This document shows positions 37,079-44,161 of a stretch of 64,000 nucleotides of DNA, one piece after another. Both the position numbers and the translations under genes were made by a program. Within the stretch, counting starts at the first letter, position 1; every line of letters begins with the position of its first letter. Under the pieces are notes generated by a model. The model was not told the DNA's origin. It did no database searches and saw only the letters and a program-made list of their open reading frames with translations. This DNA is from Paraburkholderia sediminicola (GTDB lineage Bacteria > Pseudomonadota > Gammaproteobacteria > Burkholderiales > Burkholderiaceae). The DNA lies in contig NZ_CADIKC010000007.1 of assembly GCF_902859805.1 (NCBI RefSeq), forward strand, positions 62,001-126,000, given 5' to 3'.

Positions 37079-37315
37079 GGGCCGCCTGGTGCGCGGGCTT
37101 ATGACGTGCTCTTGTGGCGCTTCGAGAAGGGGGTGTTGACGCGCTGTACCGGCGGCATCCTGGTGTTCTCGCCGCCGTCGATTATTGAAGGGGCGCAGAT
37201 TGACGAAATCTTCAGGACGGTGGCTGAGGTGTTGAGGGAGACGGCAGGACGCAGTCTTTCTAGCGCAAGAAAAAAGGCCGGCGCCTCGCGCGCCGGTCGT
37301 TCTCTTACTAGATGA
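37079..37315 (+). pseudogene. C-terminal remnant of a class-III aminotransferase
   Basis: In this frame ARAYDVLLWRFEKGVLTRCT, ILVFSPPSIIEGAQIDEIF and RTVAEVLRETA correspond to the extreme C-terminus of omega-amino-acid:pyruvate-type aminotransferases, where a G-x-L-x-R-x-TG strand, LSPP and a final QIDEI-x-x-T helix are conserved. Only about 55 residues remain, with no PLP lysine, no upstream homologous sequence in any frame, and a poor tail. It is therefore a decayed fragment rather than a working gene. Confidence 0.6.
37270..37297 (-). terminator. Intrinsic terminator of the DUF3443 gene
   Basis: GCCGGCGC pairs with GCGCCGGT around a 5-base loop. On the minus strand the hairpin is followed by TTTTTT. 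It lies 35 bases after the stop of the leftward DUF3443 gene. Confidence 0.75.
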
Positions 37316-37331
37316 ATGCTGCTTCCGATGA

Positions 37332-38828
37332 TCAGAAAGCGATGAACGGCCCCACTTGCTTGCCGATCATCACGTTGTTGAGCACCGTGTAGACGTTGCG
37401 GCCGAAGAAGAATGGCAGCCCCCAGACGAACATTCCCGCCGATGGCGAGCCAAGGCTGTCATAGGCAGCGTACTGATTCGCCACCAGGCTCGAGCCGTTG
37501 GCCAGTGAGAACGGCACGGTGACGGGCATGGCGGCCTTGTCGATGCCCGTCAGGACGGCGGACAGGCTGAGCGTGGTTGACGGCGTATACCAGTCACCTG
37601 AAGAGGGAATCGTGTAATCCGCAAAGATGTTCGCATTGGAGCCGCTGTCGATGGCGCTCGAATACGAACGGCTCTTGTAGGTGGTCTGGAAGAAGCCGTT
37701 CTGATCGAGCGCCACGATATTCGGGTTCGACGGCATCGCGTTGTTCGACTGCGTGCCGATGCCGAACACCAGTTCTCCTGTGGCGCGTAACTGACCACCC
37801 GCAGGCAGCGCGGGCAGGCGGATGATCGTGCCGTTGTTGTCGGAGGTGAAGTTGGCCACTGGATTCATGACCTGTGTGTCGAGCGGCACGCGTGTGTTCG
37901 TGCACGACGTTGCGGACCTGCAGTAATAGTAGGCCGCGGGCAAGACGGTTTGTGCCGCAGCGGGATAGTCGCGTTGCGCCGGGCCGATGCCGAGCACGCC
38001 GTTGGCGCCGAGCGCGGATGCGGTGCCGAGGTTGTTGACACCGCGCGAAACGCAATCTGACGGCGTGGAGTACGTGTCGTCGGCGATCACTTGCACGGGC
38101 AGATTGCCCGCCGTTTTGCCACCGATCGTCACGTCGGCCCGTTTGATCGGCCCCCATGTGTACCCCGAGCCGAACACCGCACATTCGGCGATCGGCGCGC
38201 CGCCGGTCGGATCGTTGGTGGCGCCCGATTGCGCGGGCAAGCGGCCGGCGAGTGCCTGACCCAGCGCGCTCGCCAGTACTCGTACACCGACCGAGCCTGT
38301 ATCTAGCTGCATGTGGTCGATGGTTGCGCATTGCGTGCTGTCCTGCACGCCGGGGAAGCAAAGCGTGACGCTCACGTACGGCATGTTGGCGTAGTTCCCC
38401 GTCCAACGTTCGACGGTGATTGGTACGGTGTTGATGTCGGCGACCGGGGTTGGGGTGGGAGTAGGACTCGGCGTTGGCGTAGGCGTAGGCGTAGGAGTCG
38501 GAGTCGGCGTTGGCGTTGGCGTTGGCGTTGGAGTCGGAGTCGGAGTCGGAGTTGGAGTCGGAGTCGGAGTCGGAGTCGGAGTTGGCGTTGGAGTCGGAGT
38601 CGGTGTCGGTGTCGGAGTCGGAGTCGGAGTCGGCGTTGGCGTCGGTGCCGGCGTCGGCGTTGGCGTCGGCGTGGGGCTCGGAGTAGGCGTCAGGCCAGGA
38701 GCCGGTACCAGGGTTTCGTTGTTCTCCGTCGTTTTCGGGTCGCCGTTGTCACCACCGCCACCGCAGCCCGATAGAGTCATACTGGCCGTCAGAAGCGCGA
38801 AGCAAAGTGTCTTGCTGAAAGTTTTCAT
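37332..38828 (-). CDS. DUF3443 lipoprotein with long Pro-Thr repeat (copy 1)
   Basis: A 498-residue predicted lipoprotein: signal peptide ending LSGC with Cys22, then a (Pro-Thr)n stretch at about residues 47-129. The DUF3443 domain follows (MQLDTGSVGVRVLASALGQAL, ANLPVQVI-type strands and ANGVLGIG). The DTGS motif and beta-rich layout recall aspartic-protease-like folds, but no second catalytic DTG was identified and function is unknown. The repeat probably spans the cell wall or projects the domain. It follows the DUF2844 gene by 29 bases. Its paralogue at 39439 lacks the long repeat. Confidence 0.82.
   Translation of the reverse strand: MKTFSKTLCFALLTASMTLSGCGGGGDNGDPKTTENNETLVPAPGLTPTPSPTPTPTPTPAPTPTPTPTPTPTPTPTPTPTPTPTPTPTPTPTPTPTPTPTPTPTPTPTPTPTPTPTPTPSPTPTPTPVADINTVPITVERWTGNYANMPYVSVTLCFPGVQDSTQCATIDHMQLDTGSVGVRVLASALGQALAGRLPAQSGATNDPTGGAPIAECAVFGSGYTWGPIKRADVTIGGKTAGNLPVQVIADDTYSTPSDCVSRGVNNLGTASALGANGVLGIGPAQRDYPAAAQTVLPAAYYYCRSATSCTNTRVPLDTQVMNPVANFTSDNNGTIIRLPALPAGGQLRATGELVFGIGTQSNNAMPSNPNIVALDQNGFFQTTYKSRSYSSAIDSGSNANIFADYTIPSSGDWYTPSTTLSLSAVLTGIDKAAMPVTVPFSLANGSSLVANQYAAYDSLGSPSAGMFVWGLPFFFGRNVYTVLNNVMIGKQVGPFIAF
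38443..38690 (-). repeat. Hexanucleotide-type tandem repeat encoding (Pro-Thr)n
   Basis: About 250 bases of GTnGGn units on the plus strand, with the third bases varying, encode alternating Thr and Pro on the minus strand, interrupted by a few Ser and Ala. Runs of identical GGAGTC and GGCGTT units make copy-number change by slippage plausible; changes in whole 6-base units would keep the frame. Confidence 0.9.
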
Positions 38829-38857
38829 CTGTGTATTCCGTGAATCGATACGCCGCT

Positions 38858-39310
38858 TCACTGCAGTTCGTCCATGCGAACGTGGGTGGGGACCATGCGT
38901 GGCAAGTACGCTTTGCCGAAGAAGTGTCCAGGCCGGCCCGCTGATTCAACGTGAAAGCCGTCGTTGTGTTCGATCAACGGACCGGTGCCGCGCGCATGTG
39001 CCTGGCCCGCCGAGGCGAAGCTGGAGAAGTAGCTACCAAGCAACGCGGCCATATCCGGCCGCACCGGTCCCTGCCACGTGACGGCAAACACGATATTGGC
39101 CGGCAGCACGTATTCGCGGATCGTGACACCGTCGGCATCGCGCGACTCACGCACGGTATAAGCCGCAACAGCGGCAGAAGAGGAATTAGAGGTGGCCGAA
39201 CGGAGCCGCATCTGCGGGGCCGGGTCCGTACCCGGTGCACCGCCCAATGCCGCATACGACGCGAGCGGCAGCAGTGCCGCGGCAGCCAGCGCGATCTTTA
39301 CAAATCTCAT
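38858..39310 (-). CDS. DUF2844 exported protein (copy 1)
   Basis: A 150-residue protein with a Sec signal peptide (FVKIALAAAALLPLASYA, AALGG) and the DUF2844 pattern YTVRESRDADGVTIREYVLP, IVFAVTWQGPVRPDMAALLG and GHFFGKAYLPRMVPTHVR. Members are small periplasmic or secreted proteins of unknown function, often beside DUF3443 genes, as here. ATG 39310 is chosen because GGAG lies 7 bases upstream; the preceding GTG is in frame but badly spaced. The GGAG can pair with an upstream CTCC, which may restrict translation. Confidence 0.82.
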   Translation of the reverse strand: MRFVKIALAAAALLPLASYAALGGAPGTDPAPQMRLRSATSNSSSAAVAAYTVRESRDADGVTIREYVLPANIVFAVTWQGPVRPDMAALLGSYFSSFASAGQAHARGTGPLIEHNDGFHVESAGRPGHFFGKAYLPRMVPTHVRMDELQ

Positions 39311-39315
39311 CACAT

Positions 39316-39338
39316 TGCTCCAAAAACAAGTCGGAGCA
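39316..39338 (-). promoter_or_regulatory. Hairpin enclosing the ribosome binding site of DUF2844 copy 1
   Basis: TGCTCC and GGAGCA can form a 6-base stem around an 11-base T-rich loop on the transcript, with the Shine-Dalgarno GGAG in the 3' arm. The same arrangement occurs before the paralogue at 41284. Confidence 0.45.
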
Positions 39339-39400
39339 TGTTGCCTTCGGGCTATTAATGAGAGTGGGCGAAAAATCCCAATACAAAGTCAGAAACGACG

Positions 39401-39421
39401 ACGGGAGGCAGCGCCTCCCGT
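39401..39421 (-). terminator. Hairpin between the two DUF operons
   Basis: ACGGGAGGC pairs perfectly with GCCTCCCGT around a 3-base loop, 18 bases after the stop of DUF3443 copy 2 on the minus strand. Downstream is CGTCGTTTCTG rather than a clean T-run, so it may be a weak terminator or mRNA-stabilising hairpin. Confidence 0.5.
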
Positions 39422-39438
39422 ATCACATCTGAATATCG

Positions 39439-40776
39439 TTAGAACGCGACGAACGGTCCGGTATGCGTGCCGATCTTGTTGGTCCCGATCACCGTGTACA
39501 CGCTGCGGCCGTAGAAAAACGGCAGGCCCCAGAGGAACATGCGGTTGAACGAGAAGTACGCCCCCACGTTGTTGTACGCGGCGTTGCCGCTTGCGGTCAG
39601 GTTAAGGGCATTGTCGATCGGGAAAGTCAACTTGTAAGGCGCACTGGAGCCATCGGTTGCTTCCATGGTTGCAGTCAGGTTGAGCGCGCTCGATGGCGTG
39701 TACCAACCCGAGGTCGTGGCTATCGAGCTATCCGGAAAGGCGTAGACATTGGTGCCGCTGTCGATCGCGCTCATGTTGAACACGTTCCCTTGATACTGGG
39801 TTGTGATGCTGCCGTACTGGTCCACCGCAAAGATGTTGGCATTGGCCGGCAGTGCGTTGTTCGCCTGCGTGCCGATACCGAATATCAGCTGCCCCGTGAC
39901 GCTGGCCTGACCGCCGGCGGGCACAGCCGGCAGGCGGATGACCGTGCCGTTGTAATCGGCGTTGAATGCGGCAACAGGATTCATCACCTCCCTGGTGGCA
40001 ATCATGCGCGTGCTGGTGCACGAATTCTGCGACGAGCAATAGTAGTAGAGCCCAGGTGCCGCTCTTTGCACCGCGTCGAGGGAATCATAGGTGCCGTGCC
40101 CAATCCCCAGGATACCGTTGGCGCCGAGGCGTTTGACGGTGCTGAGATCCGCGCCGCCGTGCGCAATGCAATCCGACGGTGTATCGAACGCGCCGTCGCC
40201 GATCACCTGAATCGGGATGTTGCTGGCCGTCCTGCTGCCGATCGTGATATCGGCGCGCTTGACCGAGCCCCATGTGAAACCGGAGGCGAACGGCATGCAT
40301 TCGGCGATCTGGTAAGCGCCGCCACGGTAAGCGCCGTCGGGGGTGTCGTCGAGTGCGCCGATTTGCGTGAGCAACTGAGGGTTCAGCGCCGGCATTGCGC
40401 TGGCCGCGATGCGTACGCCGGTTGAGCCGGTGTCCACCAGCATCCGGTCGACGGTCGCGCATTGGTTTGCGCCTTGCGCCGTGCCCGGGACGCACACGGT
40501 GATCGAGGCGAACAAACTGTTGATGCCGCCCATTGAGCTGTCGACGCGAATCGGCACCGTATTGTTCTTGTCGGTTTTGATGTTGCTCGCATTGCCGGTG
40601 TCACCCGTACTGCCGGTATCGCCCGACCCATTGGGCGGTTTGATCCAGTCGGGCGTGGCGTTCCAGCCGAGGGCGCCGCCTTTGCCATTTCCATCGCTGC
40701 CGCCGCCACCGCACGCGGCAAGGGCGACGCTCGCCCCTGCCATGATGATCCATAGCGTCTTCTTAAGAGTCTTCAT
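39439..40776 (-). CDS. DUF3443 lipoprotein (copy 2)
   Basis: A 445-residue predicted lipoprotein with lipobox ALAAC and Cys22, a Gly/Ser-rich linker containing GSGDTGSTGDTGNAS in place of the Pro-Thr repeat, then the DUF3443 domain (MLVDTGSTGVRIAASAMPAL, ANGILGIGHGTYDS, QLIFGIGTQANNALP). It is a clear paralogue of the protein at 37332, with the same order of motifs and the same ending, GPFVAF/GPFIAF. It follows DUF2844 copy 2 by 31 bases. Function is unknown. Confidence 0.82.
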   Translation of the reverse strand: MKTLKKTLWIIMAGASVALAACGGGGSDGNGKGGALGWNATPDWIKPPNGSGDTGSTGDTGNASNIKTDKNNTVPIRVDSSMGGINSLFASITVCVPGTAQGANQCATVDRMLVDTGSTGVRIAASAMPALNPQLLTQIGALDDTPDGAYRGGAYQIAECMPFASGFTWGSVKRADITIGSRTASNIPIQVIGDGAFDTPSDCIAHGGADLSTVKRLGANGILGIGHGTYDSLDAVQRAAPGLYYYCSSQNSCTSTRMIATREVMNPVAAFNADYNGTVIRLPAVPAGGQASVTGQLIFGIGTQANNALPANANIFAVDQYGSITTQYQGNVFNMSAIDSGTNVYAFPDSSIATTSGWYTPSSALNLTATMEATDGSSAPYKLTFPIDNALNLTASGNAAYNNVGAYFSFNRMFLWGLPFFYGRSVYTVIGTNKIGTHTGPFVAF

Positions 40777-40807
40777 CTTTTGATTTTTCCGTAACTCGAC
40801 GCCCATC

Positions 40808-41284
40808 TCACTGCAGGTCGCCGACGCGCACGTTGGCTGGCATCAGGCGGGGCAAATAGGCTGCGCCGGTGAAGTGCCCCAAACGGCCCGCCGACTCGAT
40901 GCGGAAGTCGTCACTTCCCTCGACTAGCGGCCCTGTGCCGCGCGCACGGCTTTCTGCGGCGCTGACGTAGGTGGGGAAATAGCTGCCGAGGAGTTCAATC
41001 ATGTCCGGACGGATCGGTCCTGCCCACGTGACCGCGAATACGACGTTGCTGGGCAACACGTATTCGCGGATCGTGACGCCGTTGGCGTCACGCGACTCGC
41101 GCAGGGTGAAGAGCGCCGAGTTTGCTGTTTTAGCCGCGCCTGTAACGGCGGAGGCTTGCGGTGCGGCACGCAGTGTTGTCGGCGAGGAGGAAGACGTGCC
41201 GGCGCCCGGAGCGCCGCCCAGCGTTGCGTGCGATGCGAGCGGCAAAAGCGTTGCGGCTAGTGTCGCGACCATCAGAAGTCTCAT
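40808..41284 (-). CDS. DUF2844 exported protein (copy 2)
   Basis: A 158-residue paralogue of the 38858 product with a signal peptide (LLMVATLAATLLPLASHA), then TLRESRDANGVTIREYVLP, VVFAVTWAGPIRPDMIELLG and GHFTGAAYLPRLMPANVR. ATG 41284 has GGAG 6 bases upstream, inside a hairpin like that of copy 1. It is the first gene of the leftward copy-2 pair. Function unknown. Confidence 0.82.
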   Translation of the reverse strand: MRLLMVATLAATLLPLASHATLGGAPGAGTSSSSPTTLRAAPQASAVTGAAKTANSALFTLRESRDANGVTIREYVLPSNVVFAVTWAGPIRPDMIELLGSYFPTYVSAAESRARGTGPLVEGSDDFRIESAGRLGHFTGAAYLPRLMPANVRVGDLQ

Positions 41285-41289
41285 TACGC

Positions 41290-41311
41290 GCTCCGAAAAA
41301 ATAATCGGAGC
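41290..41311 (-). promoter_or_regulatory. Hairpin enclosing the ribosome binding site of DUF2844 copy 2
   Basis: GCTCCGA and TCGGAGC form a perfect 7-base stem with an 8-base A/T loop; the Shine-Dalgarno GGAG lies in the 3' arm of the transcript. It is stronger than the copy at 39316. Confidence 0.5.
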
Positions 41312-41684
41312 ATGGTGCCTGTGAGGCACTTAGGAAACCGCAAGAAACTTCGGAGGCGATGACGAGAAGCATCTCAATGAAAATGTCGCGCCAATTTCGT
41401 CTTAACTTGTCCTATCTTGTCGGGGCGGACAAGCGTTTGCATAAGACAAACAACGGCTGACAACGGCGGACGACTGCGACAGCCCCAACGCTGAACGCCG
41501 GGGCGGAAGCACTGAAATGTAGGAAGGATGGAGGAGGTATTACTGCGGCTACGGCTACCGCTGATTCTGAGGCGCTGCCGCATTCGGCATTGCCCGCCGC
41601 CCGATCTTCCCGGCAGCGTCTTTAGCCGCGGCACCCGGATGCGGCGCCGTCGGCACCCGCCGACGGATCATCGCGACCGTGCGA
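41312..41684. promoter_or_regulatory. Intergenic region upstream of the DUF2844 copy 2 gene, no gene seen
   Basis: About 370 bases between DUF2844 copy 2 and the rhodanese stop hold no convincing gene. A perfect inverted repeat CTTGTC-GGGGCG-GACAAG lies at 41416-41433 beside a second TTGTC copy at 41407-41411, which could be an operator. The promoter for the leftward DUF operons should be here. Confidence 0.4.
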
Positions 41685-42008
41685 TCAATAGGTGGGAACG
41701 GTCGGATCGACCTGACGCGACCACGCGTCGATTCCGCCTTGCAGATTGAAGACGTTGGTGTGGCCGCGCGATTCGAGGAACATCGCGACCTGGGCGCTGC
41801 GCGCGCCGTGATGGCACACGCAGACGATTTGCGCGTCGTCGTCGAGTTCTTCGCTGCGCGCGGGAATCTCACGCATCGGAATCGACACGGCGCCGGCGAT
41901 CGACGCCGTCTGGATTTCCCACGGTTCACGCACGTCGAGCAACACGGGCGCAGGGCGCGATTGATCGGCGAGCCATTCAGCGAGCGCAGGAGCGGTCAGA
42001 TTTTGCAT
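41685..42008 (-). CDS. Rhodanese-like sulfurtransferase
   Basis: A 107-residue single rhodanese domain: VLLDVREPWEIQTASIAGAVSIPM, then the active-site loop CHHGARS with C65, and NLQGGIDAWS near the end. The catalytic cysteine is present, so persulfide or sulfur transfer is plausible; the physiological substrate is unknown. It lies 77 bases after pcm in the same direction, a pairing common in Burkholderiales. Confidence 0.9.
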   Translation of the reverse strand: MQNLTAPALAEWLADQSRPAPVLLDVREPWEIQTASIAGAVSIPMREIPARSEELDDDAQIVCVCHHGARSAQVAMFLESRGHTNVFNLQGGIDAWSRQVDPTVPTY

Positions 42009-42085
42009 CAGCAGGACATCCAGTTCTGAAGACGGCGGCGTGCCGGCCGCCCGGAAAAACGTGCGAAACGTGCGAAGCGTACGAA

Positions 42086-42739
42086 TTAAAACTTGAAGCG
42101 CGGCGGCTGCACGGCGTTGATCAGCGGTTCGACATAGGTTTCGAACACGTCGGCAATGCGGTACTGCTTCTCATCGATACGCGTGATGATCTGCGCCTTC
42201 ATGACCGGCGCGGTGCCGACGAAAGCCGCGAGGCGGCCACCGACCTTCAGATGTTCGAGGATTTCCTGCGGCAGCACCGGCAGGCCGCCCGACACACAGA
42301 TCACGTCGTACGGTGCGGCGTTGGCCCAGCCGCGCGAGGCGTCGCCCGTCACGACTTCGGCGTTCAGCACGCCGTTGGCGATGAGGTTGTTCTTCGCCAG
42401 TTCAGCCAGTTCCGGTTCGATGTCGACCGTCAGCACGTGCTGCGCGCGATGCGCGAGCAGGGCGGCCATGTAGCCCGAGCCGGCGCCGACTTCGAGCACG
42501 CTTTCGTGTTTCTTCACCGCCAGTTCCTGCAGCACGCGCGCTTCGACGCGCGGCGCCAGCATGTGCTGGCCGGCCGGCAGCGGCACTTCGAAGTCGACGA
42601 AGGCCAGATCGCGGTAGGCGGTGGGGACGAAGTTTTCACGCTTGACGATCGAGAGCAGATTCAGCACGTCCTGGTCGAGCACTTCCCAGGGGCGGATCTG
42701 CTGTTCGATCATGTTGAAACGCGCTTGCTCGATGTTCAT
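42086..42739 (-). CDS. pcm: Protein-L-isoaspartate O-methyltransferase
   Basis: A 217-residue SAM-dependent methyltransferase with VLEVGAGSGYMAALLA as SAM-binding motif I, VLTVDIEPELAELA, and the repair-substrate region LPAGQHMLAPRVEARVLQEL. It methylates isoaspartyl residues of damaged proteins so they can revert to Asp. The active-site segment reads GQHMLAP rather than the more common GQTIS, as in the shorter Pcm-like subgroup, so activity toward isoaspartate is probable but not certain. ATG 42739 (MNIEQARFNMIEQQIRPW) is chosen. Confidence 0.85.
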   Translation of the reverse strand: MNIEQARFNMIEQQIRPWEVLDQDVLNLLSIVKRENFVPTAYRDLAFVDFEVPLPAGQHMLAPRVEARVLQELAVKKHESVLEVGAGSGYMAALLAHRAQHVLTVDIEPELAELAKNNLIANGVLNAEVVTGDASRGWANAAPYDVICVSGGLPVLPQEILEHLKVGGRLAAFVGTAPVMKAQIITRIDEKQYRIADVFETYVEPLINAVQPPRFKF

Positions 42740-43060
42740 GGTGGATTCGGCAGTGTGGTTTGGCGAGTTTGCGATTCTTTGCCCTGACCGGCGGCCTCGG
42801 TGTGCGACTCCCGGTGTAGCGCCGGGGTGCGGCCCGCGGGGTACACCCCGATAAGAGAGGCCACGGCAGGGTAACTGCGGGATTGTACCAAATGGCGGCG
42901 CGAATCCACGCCGTCGCGGGTAATGCGCCGCCGGGCCGAACCCTGGACGGGCTCTCGCCATGCCTGCTCGACTCCGTGTTAATCCCTAGCGATCCGTCCT
43001 TGCGATTCCCGCTTCCATCGCGCAAAAATGTAATCGATTACATTTTCGAGGCCAACTCAC
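42740..43060. promoter_or_regulatory. Divergent intergenic region between pcm and the LacI gene
   Basis: About 320 bases without a gene. It holds the pcm promoter on one side and, near 43025-43046, a palindromic operator just upstream of the LacI-family gene. Nothing else is recognised. Confidence 0.5.
43025..43046. promoter_or_regulatory. LacI-family operator palindrome
   Basis: A perfect 22-base palindrome centred on CG at 43035/43036, with core TGTAATCGATTACA. LacI/GalR proteins typically bind such CG-centred palindromes. It ends 14 bases before the regulator start codon, so it very likely mediates autoregulation and control of the whole sugar operon. Confidence 0.8.
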
Positions 43061-44158
43061 TTGTCCAAGTCGGTGTCCAAAGCGGCCCGTGCGACTTCGC
43101 TGCCGTCGTCGAAATTGCGCCCGCAGCCTGAGGCTCAGCCGCCGCGTCCGGCTGAGGGCCTTTCGATCGCTCAGGTGGCGGAGCAGGCGGGGGTCTCGGT
43201 GGCGACGGTGTCGCGCGTGCTGAATGGCCACGAGAACGTGCGGCCCGCCACGCGCGACAAGGTCCTGGCGGCCGTCGACGCCAGTGGCTATCGCGTCAAC
43301 GAACTCGCGCGCAACCTGCGCACCGCGGAAAGCCGCCTGCTGCTGACGATGGTGCCCGACGTCGGCAACCCCTTCTACGCGGAGATCGTGCGCGGCATCG
43401 ACAGCGTCGCGCGTCAGCACGGCTATTTCATGCTGCTCTGCGACACGGGCGCCGATCCGGGGCGCGAGCGCAGCTACTTCGATCTGCTGCGCCGCCGCCG
43501 CGCGGACGGCGCGATCTGCCTCGATCCCGCCACCATCCAGCAGGCGCTCGGCGAGGCATCCAGCGCGCTGCCGTGGGTCGCGTGCTGCGAGTTCGATCCG
43601 GAGATGGGTGTGCCGTATGTGGGCATCGACAACTACAAAGCGGCGGGCGACGCGGTGCGCCATCTGCTCTCGCGCGGCCACCGGCGCATCGGGTTGATCA
43701 ATTCGGATGTCGACTATCTGTACGCGCGGCAGCGTCAGCAAGGCTACCTGGACGCGTTGACCGAAGCGGGCATTACGCCGGACGAGCGCTGGCGCATGAA
43801 TCTGAACAGTCTCGACTACGAGGCGGGCGCATCGGCGGCGGCCTTGCTGATGCAGCAGCCGCATGCATCCAACGCGGCGCCGAGCGCGATCTTCGCCGTC
43901 TCAGACACATTGGCGATCGGCGTGATCCATGGTTTGCGCAGCGTCGGCAAGCGCGTGCCGGACGATGTCGCGGTGGTCGGCTTCGACGATATCTCGCTTG
44001 CCGCGCAAGTCGATCCGCCGCTGACCACCATCGCCCAGCCCATGCGCGAACTCGGCGAAACCGCCGCGCGCCTCCTGCTGCAACGGCTCGCGAATCCGTT
44101 AGCGAACGTGCCGGGCGTGCTGCTGCCGCATCGGCTCGTGATTCGCAGGAGCGCATAA
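43061..44158 (+). CDS. LacI/GalR-family transcriptional regulator
   Basis: A 365-residue regulator with the DNA-binding helix-turn-helix and hinge at residues about 34-80 (IAQVAEQAGVSVATVSRVLN, then YRVNELARNL). A periplasmic-binding-protein-like sugar-sensing domain follows (GIDNYKAAGDAVRHLLSRGH and VVGFDDISLAAQVDPPLTTI). The track start is TTG 43061; a GTG at 43070 is an alternative. It is the first gene of a six-gene operon, 3 bases before the ABC ATPase, and probably represses it until its sugar binds. Confidence 0.92.
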   Translation: MSKSVSKAARATSLPSSKLRPQPEAQPPRPAEGLSIAQVAEQAGVSVATVSRVLNGHENVRPATRDKVLAAVDASGYRVNELARNLRTAESRLLLTMVPDVGNPFYAEIVRGIDSVARQHGYFMLLCDTGADPGRERSYFDLLRRRRADGAICLDPATIQQALGEASSALPWVACCEFDPEMGVPYVGIDNYKAAGDAVRHLLSRGHRRIGLINSDVDYLYARQRQQGYLDALTEAGITPDERWRMNLNSLDYEAGASAAALLMQQPHASNAAPSAIFAVSDTLAIGVIHGLRSVGKRVPDDVAVVGFDDISLAAQVDPPLTTIAQPMRELGETAARLLLQRLANPLANVPGVLLPHRLVIRRSA

Positions 44159-44161
44159 GCC

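Noticed and set aside
38443..38690. CRISPR-like array
   Set aside because: Units are 6 bases with no unique spacers; it is a coding microsatellite.
38416..39081. Plus-strand frame encoding a long Gly-Val repeat
   Set aside because: It is the antisense reading of the Pro-Thr repeat; the minus strand has a signal peptide and known domain.
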